Source: Microbacterium sp. Se63.02b
GTDB taxonomy: Bacteria > Actinomycetota > Actinomycetes > Actinomycetales > Microbacteriaceae
Reading direction: 5' to 3'
DNA length: 64,000 nucleotides
Assembly: GCF_014171575.1 (NCBI RefSeq)
Contig: NZ_CP050453.1
Location: 4,018,359-4,082,358, forward strand
Shown here: in pieces, positions 36,755-47,623 of the stretch
How positions within the stretch are numbered: position 1 is the first letter of the stretch
Layout of the letters: the number at the start of each line of letters is the position of its first letter
The notes under the pieces: model-generated
What the model was told of the DNA's origin: nothing
What the model saw: only the letters and a program-made list of their open reading frames with translations
Database searches by the model: none
Program-made: the position numbers and the translations under genes

Positions 36755-38680
36755 TCAGCCGCGCGAGCGACGGCGCGCGACGACCAGCAGCACGACGCCG
36801 AGGATCAGCACGGCCCCGCCCCCGACCGCCCAGGCCAGTGTCTCCGGGCCGAGTCCGGTCGCGGGGGCGCGCCGTTGCCTCCTCCGGTGCTCGGGGGTCG
36901 GTCGGGTCCGGCGGGACGACCACGGCGTCGGCCGCGAGCGTGAAGTCCTGCTCCTCGACGGCTTCACCGGCGGCGGTGATCACGACCGTGCGGGTGGCGG
37001 AGCCGACGACGCTCGTCCCTGTCGGCGGCACCACCGTGAGGATGTAGGTGCCGGGCGGGAGCTCGCCGAGGCCGAACGTGCCGTCGGCGCCCGAGGTGAC
37101 CTGTTGCGGGGTACCGGGTCCGGTCACGGTCACGACCACGTCGGCAAGGGGATTGCCGTCGTCGTCGCGCACCGTGCCGTCGACAGCGCCGAGTCGCGCG
37201 AGTTCGAAGTCGACATCCTCGACATCTGCGGCGGCCACCTGCTGGTCGCGCGTGACCGGCGACGTCGCGACGAAGCCGGCGGGCGTCGTCATGGTGATCG
37301 CGTAGTCGCCCGCGGCGAGGCGGGGAAGGTGTACGCCCCTGACGCGTCGGTGACGCGCGTGAGGGTCGCACCCCGGGGCCGACCGCGGTCACGGTCACGC
37401 CGGCGACGCCGGCGCCGTTCGAGCGGACGGTTCCGCGCAGGTCGGGGTTCTCGGCGATCCGGAAGTCGACGTTCTCGATCGGCACTTCGCTGCCCCGTGG
37501 CACGACGACGGGTGCTGGTGCGAGGTCGACCGTGTAGCCGGAGGGAGCAGTGATCGTGGCGGGGTGCGTGCCGACCGACACCTGGTCGAACAGGTAGCTC
37601 CCGTCTGCGTCGGTGGTGGTGGTCTGACCGTCGATCGTCACAGCCACCCCGGCGACCGGCGTCCCCGCGGTGTCGGTGACGCGTCCGGACACGGCGACGG
37701 GAACGATGTCACGGAGTCCGAAATCGGCCACCGCATCGCCGGCGCTCAGATTCGCCGCGATGGTGGTGGGTCCGGTCGGGATCTTCCCGGCCGGGGTGTC
37801 ACGCGCACGGTGTAGCCGTCGGCGGCGATGAATCCGGGGAACGAGTATGTGCCATCCGCGGCGGTGGTCGTGGTGCCCACGACGGTGCCGTTCGCGTCGG
37901 TCAGCGTGAGAGCGACGCCCGACGCCGGAGCACCGGTGTCGGTCACGGTTCCCGTGATGTCCTGGGCGATCGATGCGAACCACGTCTGGTAGACCGGCAG
38001 CCCCGAACGGCGGGTGAAGATGAGACTCAGGGAACTGATCGCAGCGTTCGGCTCGAACCACGCCGCGGAGCCGCTGGTGTCGGCCGCGGCCGCGTTGCCG
38101 GTGAGCGTGAGGGTCGTCTCGTCCCAGGTCGGGACGTCATCGGCCGCCCCCGTGCAGGGGGCTTGCCGACCACACCGGGGGCGCAGTAGTTGAAGAGGTC
38201 TTGCAGTCCGAGTTCCGCCGCGGTGAGCACGTGTCCGTCGGGGGCCGTGGCACGGATGCGCACCGCGTCCGCGTCGATGTCGCCCACCGCGAAGGCCCAC
38301 CCCGAGGTCGGGGTCGGCGTCGCGAAAGAGTATGTCGTCGTGGACGGGCTCGTCGCGTTGTCGGCCTTGGGCCGCAGGTTCAGGTAGGCCTGGTCGCGGC
38401 TGGAGCCGTACTTGGCGCCGATGGGCGTGCCCTCCGACAACCACGTCGACGCACCCGAGATCACGCCGATCTGTCCGGCGCGGGAGTCGCTCGCCATCGT
38501 CGCCGTGAGCGCCGGCTGAGCCGCGATCTGGACCGTCGTCGTGTAGGCGCCGCCGGTACCGGTCACAGGCTGCCACGTCGCCCACGCCGTGGTCGTCGCC
38601 GCTGCCGCGGGGATCGTCCCCACCAGCACGGCCACGAGAGCGAGACTTCCGGCGATGATCCCCGTGCGGCGCAGACGCAT
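36755..38680 (-). CDS. Cell-wall-anchored protein with four carboxypeptidase-regulatory/Cna-B-like repeats
   Basis: About 643 residues once six single-base losses are restored (G/C runs at 36863-36867, 36893-36897, 37322-37325, 37371-37374, 37793-37796 and 38157-38161). Sec signal MRLRRTGIIAGSLALVAVLV; an N-terminal domain of about 200 residues. Four beta-sandwich repeats follow with the recurring pattern DxxGxPVAGVxVTxxG...TxxxADGxYxFxxLxxGxY. The end is a Pro-rich linker, PPATGLGPE-type sorting motif, helix and RRRSRG tail. Likely adhesin or surface stalk. Every break falls in a G/C run of four or five, so the gene is judged intact in the cell. Confidence 0.78.
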
Positions 38681-38746
38681 GAGGTCAGCGTACTGATATG
38701 CCGGCTCCGCGGGAAGGGCGGACGGGCGACGACCGCGGCGCGCGAT

Positions 38747-39397
38747 TCACCCCTCGCGGGAGTAGGTCACGTGGATGACACCCGACTCGGCCACCTCGGA
38801 GGTCGCACGATATCCGTTCTCGAACCCACGGAGGTCATCCCACAGCCGGATCCCGCTGCCGAGCAGGATCGGCGTGATGCCGACGTGCAGATCGTCGACG
38901 AGTCCCGCCTTCAGGAAGTCCCGCACGGTGGTCGCTCCTCCGCCCGCGCGCACATCACCTCCGGCTGCGGCGTCGACGGCGAGACGCAGGGCCTCGTCCG
39001 GAGAGACCGAGAGGAAGTGGAAGCTCGTGCCGTTCGCGAACTCGATCGTCGGACGCGGAGAGCGCGTGAGCACGAAGACGGGCACCCGGAACGGCGGCTC
39101 CTCGCCCCACCAGCCGCGCCAGTCCGGGTCAGCCGCGTTGTCGTGGAGTCCGAACATGCCCGCGCCCATGATCTCGGCGCCGATGTTCTCGAAGTAGTGC
39201 GCCGCGTACTTCTCGTCGACCCCGGTGGTCCCCGCTCCGCTGGTGTCGAGGAACACCCGCTCGTGGAACGTCCGCGTCGCCGTGTAGGCGGCGGTGAGCC
39301 GACCCCAGTCCTCGCCGAACGGGTTCTCGGGGGTCTGATCCGTCGTCGTGGCGAAGCCGTCGAGCGAGATGTTGAGATCGACGCGGACACGGGTCAT
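38747..39397 (-). CDS. Dihydrofolate reductase family protein (RibD C-terminal domain)
   Basis: 216 residues. Starts MTRVRVDLNISLDGFATTTD, typical of the stand-alone RibD-C/DHFR-like family. FVLTRSPRPTIEF, GGGATTVRDFLKAGLVDDL (trimmed) and the C-terminal LHVGITPILLGSGIRLW motif follow. These proteins bind NADPH, and many have no assigned substrate. True folA is unlikely because the fold is the shorter deaminase-reductase type. ATG at 39397 is preceded by GGAGG. No operon partner is evident. Confidence 0.85.
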   Translation of the reverse strand: MTRVRVDLNISLDGFATTTDQTPENPFGEDWGRLTAAYTATRTFHERVFLDTSGAGTTGVDEKYAAHYFENIGAEIMGAGMFGLHDNAADPDWRGWWGEEPPFRVPVFVLTRSPRPTIEFANGTSFHFLSVSPDEALRLAVDAAAGGDVRAGGGATTVRDFLKAGLVDDLHVGITPILLGSGIRLWDDLRGFENGYRATSEVAESGVIHVTYSREG

Positions 39398-39481
39398 CGA
39401 GGCCTCCGGCACTGTCGGGCTGACGCACCGTTCGATGCGCCAGCCTCAGCGTCGAGGTTCAGCCGTCCGTTGTCAAGACAC

Positions 39482-40537
39482 TCAGATGGCGTCGCCCTGC
39501 ACGGGCCCCTCGGTGTTGGGCTTCCACCCGAGCGCCGGGGCGACATGGGTCGCGAACGCCTCGAGCACATGCAGGTTGTACTCCGGTCCGAGCTGGTTCG
39601 GGATCGTGAGCAGCAGCGTGTCGGCGGCCATCACGGCCTCGTCCTGCTTCAGCTGCGCGATCAGCACGTCCGGCTCTGCGGCGTACGTCTTGCCGAAGGT
39701 GGAGCGGAATCCGTCGATGACGCCGATCTGGTCGGCGTTCTCCTCGCTGCGCAGTCCGAAGTACGCCCTGTCCATGTCGGAGACCAGGGGGAAGACGCTG
39801 CGGCTCACGGAGACGCGAGGGCGGCCCGTGTGTCCTGCCTCCTTGTACGCGGAGCGGAACAGTTCGATCTGCTCGCGCTGCAGCTCGTGGAACGGCTGGC
39901 CGGTCGCCTCGGTCACGAGCGTCGAGCTCATCATGTTGAGTCCCTTGCGCCCGGTCTCCTCTGCGGTCGCCCGCGAACCCGAGCCCCACCAGATGTGGTC
40001 GCGGAGGGTCGGCGACTGCGGCTCGATCGCGAGGTAGCGACCGGCACCCACCATCCGCGGGTCACCGGGGGCGATGCCTTCGCCGTCGATCGCACGCAGG
40101 AAGAGGTCGAACTTCTCCCGCGCCAGCACGCTGCCGCGCTCCGGATCCTCCTCGTCGACGTAACCGAACGTCTCGTAGCCGCGCAAGGCGGTCTCGGGTG
40201 AGCCACGGCTCACACCGAGCGCGATCCGCCCGTCGGCGATCAGGTCGAGCGCGGCCGCCTCTTCGGCGAACTGGAAAGGGTTCTCGTAGCGCATGTCGAT
40301 CACGCCGGTGCCGACTTCGATGCGCTTCGTGCGCGCCGCCATCGCCGACAGCAGCGGCATGGGCGATGCGGCCTGGCGAGCCCAGTGGTGCACGCGGACC
40401 GAGGCGCCGTTGACGCCGATCTCGTCCGCCCCCTCCGCGATCTCGATCGTCTGCTTCAGCATGTCACCCGCGGTGCGGGTCGCCGAGCCGGGCACATCTG
40501 CATAGTGCCCGAAGGAGAGGAATCCGAAAGCCTTCAT
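39482..40537 (-). CDS. LLM class flavin-dependent oxidoreductase
   Basis: 351-residue luciferase-like monooxygenase/reductase with the TIM-barrel pattern: MKAFGFLSFGHYADVP, ASVRVHHWARQAASPMPLLS, EVGTGVIDMRYENPFQFAEE (trimmed) and LGVSRGSPETALRGYE. These enzymes use FMN or F420. Which cofactor and substrate apply here is not visible. It follows the methyltransferase gene by 28 bases on the same strand. Confidence 0.88.
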   Translation of the reverse strand: MKAFGFLSFGHYADVPGSATRTAGDMLKQTIEIAEGADEIGVNGASVRVHHWARQAASPMPLLSAMAARTKRIEVGTGVIDMRYENPFQFAEEAAALDLIADGRIALGVSRGSPETALRGYETFGYVDEEDPERGSVLAREKFDLFLRAIDGEGIAPGDPRMVGAGRYLAIEPQSPTLRDHIWWGSGSRATAEETGRKGLNMMSSTLVTEATGQPFHELQREQIELFRSAYKEAGHTGRPRVSVSRSVFPLVSDMDRAYFGLRSEENADQIGVIDGFRSTFGKTYAAEPDVLIAQLKQDEAVMAADTLLLTIPNQLGPEYNLHVLEAFATHVAPALGWKPNTEGPVQGDAI

Positions 40538-40565
40538 GATCTATTCCAACGCATGGATCGGTCCT

Positions 40566-42075
40566 CTATTCCCCCGGCAGCAGGATGCCGTCGAGCATGA
40601 GCGAACGCAGGCGCGGCTCGAGCTCCGCCCACAGGTCGGCGAGCGGCACCTCGAAGAGGTCGGCGAGCGCAGCCGCTATCTGCGCCACCGTGAGGTCGCC
40701 GTCGCACGCACCGACGAATCCGGCGAGCGCGGGATCGACGGCGATCGTCCGGCCGAACCCGCCGCCCTGACGCAGCTCGATCACACTCGGATCGTCGTTG
40801 CCCGGCATCAGATGGCGTGCCTCGGTGACATCCGCGGCGACCACGAGCGTCGGCGGCACTCCCTCCACGAGCACATCGTGGGCGGCGAGGCCCGCGGCCA
40901 GGGCGGCGCCGACGTTCGACACGTGCTGGGCGAGGCGCTCCGTCCGTCGGAGCGGCTCCCCCGCGGTGCCCCGACGCATCAGGACGTATCCGAACCCGAT
41001 CGAGGTCACTCCGCGCGCCGCGAAGTCGTCGAGCCAGGCGGTGAGCAGCGGGGTGAAGGAGGGATCGCGCGGTGTGGTGCCGCCGTCGCGGATCCACAGC
41101 TCGGCATACGCGAGGGGGAGAGCTCTTCGCGCTGGATCACCCAGAGGTCGAGGTCGGCCGGAACCCAGGCCTCCAGCCGGGCGAGGCCGGCGACGGCGGC
41201 GTCGGACTCCCAGTTGCCGAGCAGCTGCGCGATGCCGTTCTGCGTCAGGAACCTCGGGGCGCTGCGTACGAACTGCTCGACAAGGGCATCGCCCACCAGC
41301 CCGCCGTCGCGGTACTCGTATGCGGGGACGCCCTCGACCCGCGGCGTGATCACGAACGGCGGATTGGAGACGATCAGATCGAACGCCTCTCCTGCCACGG
41401 GTTCGAACATGCTGCCGTGGCGGAACTCGATGTTCGAGACGCCGTTCAGGCGGGCGTTGAGTTCGGCGAACGCGAGCGCGCGGGAGGAGATGTCCGTCGC
41501 CACGACCGTGCGTGCGCGACGCGCGACCAGGAGCGCCTGGATGCCGCACCCCGTGCCGAGGTCGAGCGCACGATCCACCTCGATAGGGACGATGGTCTCT
41601 GCCAGGGTGCGCGAGGCGCCGCCGACTCCGAGCACGTGATCGGCGGGGAGGGCGCCGTCGAGGGCCACTTCGTCGAGGTCGCTGGCGATCCACCACTCCC
41701 CCACGCCGTCCGCATCGACGAACGACTGCGGCCGCAGCAGGGCGGTCGGCGTCACCGTCTCGCTCTCGGCCCTGGCGAGTCCGAGAGCCACGAGCCCCTC
41801 CACTCCGAGCTGTGGCAACGCCGCGGCCACCGAGGCCTTCGGTTGCGGCATCCCCAGCACCAGCAGGCGGCCGAGAGTGGCGAGAGGCCGCTGTCGCCCT
41901 CGATCGCGCGGAGGATCGGCTCGCGCATCCCCCGTCCGAGGGCGTCGTCGGCCTCTTCGCCCCACAGGCGCCGCAGGGGCTCGGAGCGGAGGTCGGCGGC
42001 GTCGAGGTCGGCGGCGAGCGCGGCGGTGCGGAGCGGGTCGGGGACCGGTTCGGGGGTGTCGGACACGGCCGTCAC
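40566..42075 (-). CDS. Class I SAM-dependent methyltransferase (HemK/RlmG-like, N-terminal DUF7059-type domain)
   Basis: About 503 residues after repair of one base near 41879-41882 (joining EGDSGLS to ATLGRLLVLGMP) and one at G5 41114-41118 (joining QREELSP to LAYAELWIRD). A central Rossmann methyltransferase has the SAM motif ALDLGTGCGIQALLVAR and catalytic NPPF in DLIVSNPPFVITP, which indicates N-methylation of a base or Gln side chain. N- and C-terminal domains are those of a conserved actinobacterial family. The target is unknown. GTG start 42075. Confidence 0.85.
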
Positions 42076-42110
42076 TCTACGCGTCTTCAGGGTTCTCCTT
42101 CGTGCGGCCT

Positions 42111-42125
42111 CCTAGAATCACTAGG
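42111..42125 (+). promoter_or_regulatory. Promoter -10 with inverted repeat before DUF6049-murJ
   Basis: A perfect inverted repeat CCTAG-AATCA-CTAGG contains the -10-like hexamer TAGAAT (42113-42118). It lies 48 bases before the DUF6049 ATG. No strong -35 is visible. It is the only promoter-like element before the DUF6049-murJ pair. Confidence 0.45.
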
Positions 42126-42172
42126 TCAGTACTCACGAGCAGCCCCTCACCGGGCGTTCGAGGAAGACCTTC

Positions 42173-44337
42173 ATGACCGCGATCACCCCCGACACCGGCC
42201 TCCGTGCGCGCCTACGACGGCTCGCAGGCAGGACCGCTGTTCTGGCGATCGCATTGGGCGGTTGTGCTCTCGTCGTGCCGAGCGCGGCCACCGCCGCCGA
42301 GCAGTCGGACGACGAGCCGAGCGTCGAGCTGCACGTCTCCGCCGGCCTTCGCGGGGTCATCGCCCCCGGTTCGTCGACATCGGCGATCCTCACGGTCGAC
42401 AACGGCGAAGACGCGACACTGTCCGCCGGGCAGGTCGAGGTCGAGCTCAGTCGCACTCCGTTGACCGATGGGGAGGCGGTGTCGAGCTGGCTCGACGACG
42501 GCGAGGCCCCGGGTGATTTCGCGTCCGTCGGAACCGAGGCGACCGAGGCGGTGGATGCCGGCGCGTCGGCCACGGCCACGGTCTTCCTCTCCGAGGCGAC
42601 CCTCGAAGGCCTCGGCCCCGGCGTGTATCCGCTGCGTGCCGAACTCACCGACGCGACGACCGGAGGGACCGGCGACGACGCGGTCCCGATCGAGGCGAGT
42701 GCGACGAGCGTTCTGGTCGTGGCCGCGGCACAGACCAGCCAGGTCGGCGTCATCGTGCCGATCACGGCGACGCCCGAGGCTGGTGCTCTGCTCACGGCCG
42801 AGGAACTCACCACCCTGACAGGCCCTGAGGGCACCCTGACCGCGCAGCTCGACGGCGTCGCGGGGACCACGGCTGTGCTCGCGATCGACCCCTCGATCCC
42901 CGCGGCGATCCGCGTGCTCGGCTCCGCGGCCCCGGAGAGCGCGCGGGAGTGGCTCGTGCGGCTCGATGGACTGCCGAACGCCCGATTCGCGTTGCAGTTC
43001 GGCGATGCGGACGCGGCGGCTCAGGCGCAAGCCGGCCTGCCGTCGCTGTTGCAGCCGACGACACTGGCCCCGTTCCTCGATGTGGCGAACTTCCGCAGAC
43101 TCCCGCGACGGTCGCGCCGACGGCCGATCCGGGTGCGACAGCGGATCCGACACCTGGCGCCACCGAGTCCCCCGCTCTCCCCACCGACGAAGAGCTCATG
43201 GCGATCGAGGGGGCTCTGCCGCGAATCCTGTGGCCGCAGGATGCGCTCACGCAGAAGGACCTCACCGCATTCGCGGGATACCTCGAGGGGGACACCACGA
43301 CGATCGTGTCATCGACGGCGGTCGGCGGGGGCAGCGCCGCTCACGCCACGGCGGGCGGCCAGGACCTCCTCGTCACGGATGCCGCCGCGTCCGCCGTCCT
43401 GTCGAAGGTCGCGGCCGAGCCGGACCCGGTGGACCGCCAGCGTCTGCTCGCCGAAGCGGCGGCCCGACTCCAGCTGACGAAGGGAGCGACGCCGGGCGCC
43501 CCGCTCCTCATCGGGTTGGAGCGCGACGAGGACCGCACGTCCGATGCGCTGCGCGATGCGATCTCCTCGGCCGACTCGATCGGGTTCGAGCTGTCCGCCC
43601 TCCGCGCGGTCGCTCCGGTGGCCGCGACGGTGACCGACGCGCCTGATGCTGCGAGAGCGGGTGCCGTGGGTGCCCTCCTGGCCGACGAGACCACTCTCAC
43701 GGCTTTCTCGTCGATCCTCGCCGACCCGCAGGTGCTGTTGAGCCCGGAGCGGATCCGCATCCTTCGCACGCTGGCGGTCGGGACGTCGGCCGCGGTGTTC
43801 ACAGAGAAGGTCGCGGCCCATCAGGAACGCACCAGGGCGACTCTCGCCGCCGTGAACATTCCGCCGTCCAGCACGATCCAGCTCCTCACCGCGAACGCCG
43901 ATCTGCCGATCGCGGTGCGCAACGACCTGCCGTGGCCCGTGACGGTGCAGCTGTTCGTGTCGCCCACCGATCCGCGACTCGACGTCAAGCCCATGACCGA
44001 GACGGTCGTGCAGGCGAACTCCACGACACGGGTCAAGGTTCCCGTGTCCGCGCGGGTGGGCAGCGGCGAGGTCGACCTCCGCCTGAGCCTGTACAGTCCC
44101 ACCGGCGTGCAGATCCAGGGGGACCAGTCCATCCGGGTCGCTGTCCGTGCGGAGTGGGAGACCATCGGGCTGGTCATCTTCGGGGGTCTGGCCGTGCTGC
44201 TGATCGCGCTCGGCGTGATCCGCACCATCCGCCGCAAGCGCCGGGAGGCGGCCGAGGAGTCGGCCGTCGAGGCGCAGATCGACGCACTGGATGAGACGGC
44301 CGCCCAGCCGACCGAGCCCGAGGAGCGGCGTGAATAG
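42173..44337 (+). CDS. DUF6049 family membrane-anchored exported protein
   Basis: About 721 residues. Sec-type signal ending near AATAAEQ (residues 40-43), a long extracytoplasmic part rich in Ala, Thr, Asp, and a single C-terminal helix (IGLVIFGGLAVLLIALGVIR) followed by a basic, then acidic, tail. One base is missing near 43092-43095, joining VANFA to QTPATVAPTADPG. In actinobacteria this family is encoded directly before murJ, as here, with the stop overlapping the murJ GTG. A role in peptidoglycan assembly is inferred from that conserved linkage only. Confidence 0.88.
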
Positions 44338-45962
44338 TCTCGGACGCGCGAGCGCCATCATCGGAGCGGGCACCATGGTCTCCCGTCTGACGGGACTGCT
44401 GCGGAGCATCGTGCTCGTCGGGGTCATCGGGTCGTACAAGTCCGGACCGGCAGACGCCTTCACGTTCGCGAACCAGCTTCCGAACAGCGTCTTCTCCCTG
44501 ATCTCGGTGGGCATCCTCACGGCGGTCATCGTGCCGCAGATCGTGAAGGCGACCGCAGATGTCGACGGCGGCAACGCCTTCATCTCCAAGCTGTTCACGC
44601 TCGGAACCGTCGTCCTGGTCGTGATCACCGGCATCGCGACGGCAGCCGCCCCCTGGCTCGTTCATCTGGTGGCCGGCCGGGCGACCCCCGACATCCTGGC
44701 TCTGGCCACCGCTCTCGCCTACTGGTGTCTGCCCCAGATCCTGCTCTACGGCCTGTATGCGCTGCTCGGCGAGGCCCTCAACGCCCGCCGCATCTTCGGC
44801 CCGTTCACCTGGGCCCCGGTGGTCAACAACGTCATCTCGATCATCGGGTTCCTGATCCTCGGCGCGGTGTTCGCTCCGGTCTCGACCGATGCCGCCGACT
44901 GGACCCCGGCCATGATCAACACGCTCGGCGGCACCGCCACGCTGGGCATCGCTCTGCAGGCCGTGGTGCTGCTGGTGTTCTGGCGGCGCACCGGTCTGGC
45001 GCTGAAACCCGACTTCCGGTGGCGCGGCGTGGGCCTCGGGGCGGTGGGACGCCTGGCGGGGTGGACCTTCCTCATGGCGTTCGCGAGCCTCGCCGCAGGA
45101 ATGCTGCAGGGATTCATCATCAGCGAGGCTGCCGGCGCCGGTGCGTCGGTGACGGTCACGGCCAACGCCTGGCTGATCTTCATGCTGCCCTACTCGGTGA
45201 TCGTGCTCTCGATCGGCACTCCCTATTTCACGCAGATCAGCGAGCATGCCGCTGCGGGGCGCCACGACGAGGTCCGTGCCGACATCTCGCGCAGCATCCG
45301 CACCCTCCTCTTCTTCATCCTGGCCGCCGTGGCCGCCGTCGCCGCCGCAGCGGTGCCCGCCTCCCGCGTCTTCACGAAGGACGCGGAGGGCGTCACGGCC
45401 GCGAGCGCGGCGCAGTCGGCAGCGGTCGTGCTGCTCTGCTATCTCGTCAGCCTCATCCCGCTCACGATCCTCTTCATCGTCCAGCGCACCTTCTACGCGT
45501 ATGACGACACCCGCACCCCGTTCTGGTTCACGATCGTCCAGTGCGTGCTCATCGTCGTCACCACGCTCGCGGCGTGGGCCCTGTACGAGGCCGATGTGAT
45601 CCCGCTCACCTCGCTGGCGGCCGCCGTGGCACTCGGGCAGTCGATCGCGAGCGTCCTGCAGACCCTGCTGGCCACGTGGCTGCTGCATCGCAAGATCGGC
45701 GGGTTGCAGATCGGCTCCTGGATGGCCGCCGTGGGTCGCTTCGCCGTGGCGGCCGTGCCCGCGGGTCTCGCCGGGTGGGGGTCTTCGTGCTCGCAGGGGT
45801 GCCGAGGGATGGATGGTGGCAAGCCCGGTGTTCGGAGCCCTCGCCACCGCGGTCATCGGCTTCGTCGTGGTCGTGGTGTACGTCGCCATCCTCGCCCTGA
45901 TGCGGGCTCCCGAGCTCAAGGCCGGCGGGGCCCTGGTCCGCCGGTTCCTCCCCGGTCGCTGA
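44330..45962 (+). CDS. murJ: Lipid II flippase MurJ (MviN)
   Basis: Transports lipid II across the membrane for peptidoglycan synthesis. About 544 residues, 14 predicted helices, with N-terminal ASAIIGAGTMVSRLTGLLRS and PQILLYGLYALLGEALNARR, both typical of MurJ. The last 60 codons shift frame twice, at G5 45777-45781 and G4 45796-45799. Adding one G at each restores LAGWGVFVLAGGAEGWMVAS and the C-terminal helix ending RRFLPGR. Essential in most bacteria, so the breaks are almost surely sequence errors. GTG start overlaps the DUF6049 stop by 8 bases. Confidence 0.92.
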
Positions 45963-46081
45963 TCCGCGCACGGAGCCGTCTCCCAGGCCGGTGGCGCACA
46001 CTGTCGAGGGAATGCCCCGCGGTTACCATGGGTTGAAGCAGTCGAAGGTCATTCGACCGCAGTTTCTACGACGGAGAGCAC

Positions 46082-47056
46082 ATGCGTCAGGTCATCATCA
46101 TCGGCTCCGGCCCTGCCGGATTCACGGCTGCCATCTATGCGGCCAGGGCGAACCTCAAGCCGCTGCTCATCGCGAGCTCGGTGGAGGTCGGCGGCGAGCT
46201 GATGAACACCACCGAGGTCGAGAACTACCCCGGCTTCCCCGAGGGCATCCAGGGTCCTGAGCTGATGGCGAAGTTCCAGGAGCAGGCTGAGAAGTTCGGC
46301 ACCGAGGTCGTCTACGACGACGTCACCGAGCTGCAGCTCGACGGCCCGGTCAAGAAGGTCGTCCTCGGCAGCGGTGCCGAGCACGAGACCCAGTCGCTCA
46401 TCTATGCGACCGGATCCGCATATCGCAAGCTCGGCATCGAGGGCGAAGAGCGTCTGTCCGGCTACGGCGTCTCGTGGTGCGCGACGTGCGACGGGTTCTT
46501 CTTCCGTCAGAAGACGATCGCGGTCGTCGGCGGCGGCGACTCGGCGATGGAAGAGGCCACCTTCCTCACGCGCTTCGCCGACAAGGTCTACGTCATCCAC
46601 CGCAAGGACTCCCTGCGGGCGTCGAAGATCATGCAGGAGCGCGCGTTCGCGAACGAGAAGATCGAGTTCGTGTGGAACAGCGAGGTCGCCGAGGTCCTCG
46701 GTGGCGACTCGGTGACGGGCGTGCAGCTGCGCTCCACGGTCGACGGCACGCTGAGCGATCTTCCGCTCGACGGTCTGTTCATCGCGATCGGCAACGACCC
46801 CCGCACGCACCTCGTGCACGACAAGCTCGAGCTGACGCCGGAGGGCACCATCTGGGTCGACGGCCGCTCGTCGAAGACCTCGGTGCCTGGCGTGTTCGCC
46901 GCGGGCGACGTCATCGACCCGACGTACCGTCAGGCCATCACGGCTGCCGGCACAGGCACCGTCGCCGCTCTCGACGCGGAGCACTTCCTCGCGGATTTTG
47001 AGGACGCCTCCGTGGAGGTCCCGGCTGCGGAGGCGGCGGAGATCCTCACCGCCTGA
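46082..47056 (+). CDS. trxB: Thioredoxin reductase
   Basis: 324-residue FAD/NADPH enzyme that reduces thioredoxin. FAD motif GSGPAGFTAAIYAAR near residue 8, redox pair in WCATCDGFFF (around residues 135-144), NADPH motif VGGGDSAMEEATFL and C-terminal FAAGDVIDPTYRQAITAAGT. ATG 46082 follows GGAGAGCAC. The thioredoxin gene is 68 bases downstream, and the trxB-trxA pair near oriC is standard in actinobacteria. Confidence 0.97.
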   Translation: MRQVIIIGSGPAGFTAAIYAARANLKPLLIASSVEVGGELMNTTEVENYPGFPEGIQGPELMAKFQEQAEKFGTEVVYDDVTELQLDGPVKKVVLGSGAEHETQSLIYATGSAYRKLGIEGEERLSGYGVSWCATCDGFFFRQKTIAVVGGGDSAMEEATFLTRFADKVYVIHRKDSLRASKIMQERAFANEKIEFVWNSEVAEVLGGDSVTGVQLRSTVDGTLSDLPLDGLFIAIGNDPRTHLVHDKLELTPEGTIWVDGRSSKTSVPGVFAAGDVIDPTYRQAITAAGTGTVAALDAEHFLADFEDASVEVPAAEAAEILTA

Positions 47057-47124
47057 ACACGGCGGGAACACTTTTCCCTCGTCGGCTGTTGTAGCAGACG
47101 AACCTCGAATCAAGGAGAACTCTG

Positions 47125-47448
47125 ATGAGTGCAAAGGCTACGAGCCAGGCGACCTGGGAGCAGGACGTTCTGCAGGCCGACGGTCCCGTGCTGGTGGACT
47201 TCTGGGCCGAGTGGTGTGGTCCGTGTCGTATGGTCGCGCCGGTTCTGGACGAGATCCAGGCCGACAACCCCGACAAGATCACGATCCTCAAGCTGAACGT
47301 CGACGAGAACCCTGAACTCGCGATGAAGTACCAGATCACGTCGATCCCGGCGATGAAGGTCTTCGACGGCGGTGAGGTCAAGACGACCATCATCGGCGCC
47401 AAGCCCAAGTTCGCGCTCGAGAAGGACCTCGCCGCCTTCATCGGCTGA
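47125..47448 (+). CDS. trxA: Thioredoxin
   Basis: 107-residue thioredoxin with active site WCGPC (W30-C34), the cis-proline in TSIPAMKVF and the C-terminal FIG helix. Cytoplasmic disulfide reductant that receives electrons from TrxB. ATG is preceded by AAGGAGAA. A strong hairpin terminator follows, ending the trx transcript. Confidence 0.97.
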   Translation: MSAKATSQATWEQDVLQADGPVLVDFWAEWCGPCRMVAPVLDEIQADNPDKITILKLNVDENPELAMKYQITSIPAMKVFDGGEVKTTIIGAKPKFALEKDLAAFIG

Positions 47449-47461
47449 TCCTCCGACTCGC

Positions 47462-47494
47462 AAGGGCCGCACCTCCCGGGGAGGTGCGGCCCTT
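47462..47494 (+). terminator. Strong hairpin terminator after trxA
   Basis: A perfect 14-bp stem (47462-47475 pairing with 47481-47494) with a five-base loop CCGGG lies 14 bases after the trxA stop. The T-tract is short (TTC). Palindromic and able to work on both strands. Confidence 0.85.
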
Positions 47495-47623
47495 CTGCGT
47501 CCCGGTGCAGGGGAGACTAGCACTGAGCGCGACCTTCCTCCTGTTGTATAGTGTTACCTTCTATCACCTCTGGAGCGTTGTTGAATTTGCCCGGGTTCAA
47601 TCGGTAACAGGCAGGAAAATGCG

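Noticed and set aside
36755..38680. Multi-frameshift wall gene as a true pseudogene
   Set aside because: All six breaks are in G/C runs and each repairs the same way, as in essential genes elsewhere in the window; decay would also give in-frame stops.
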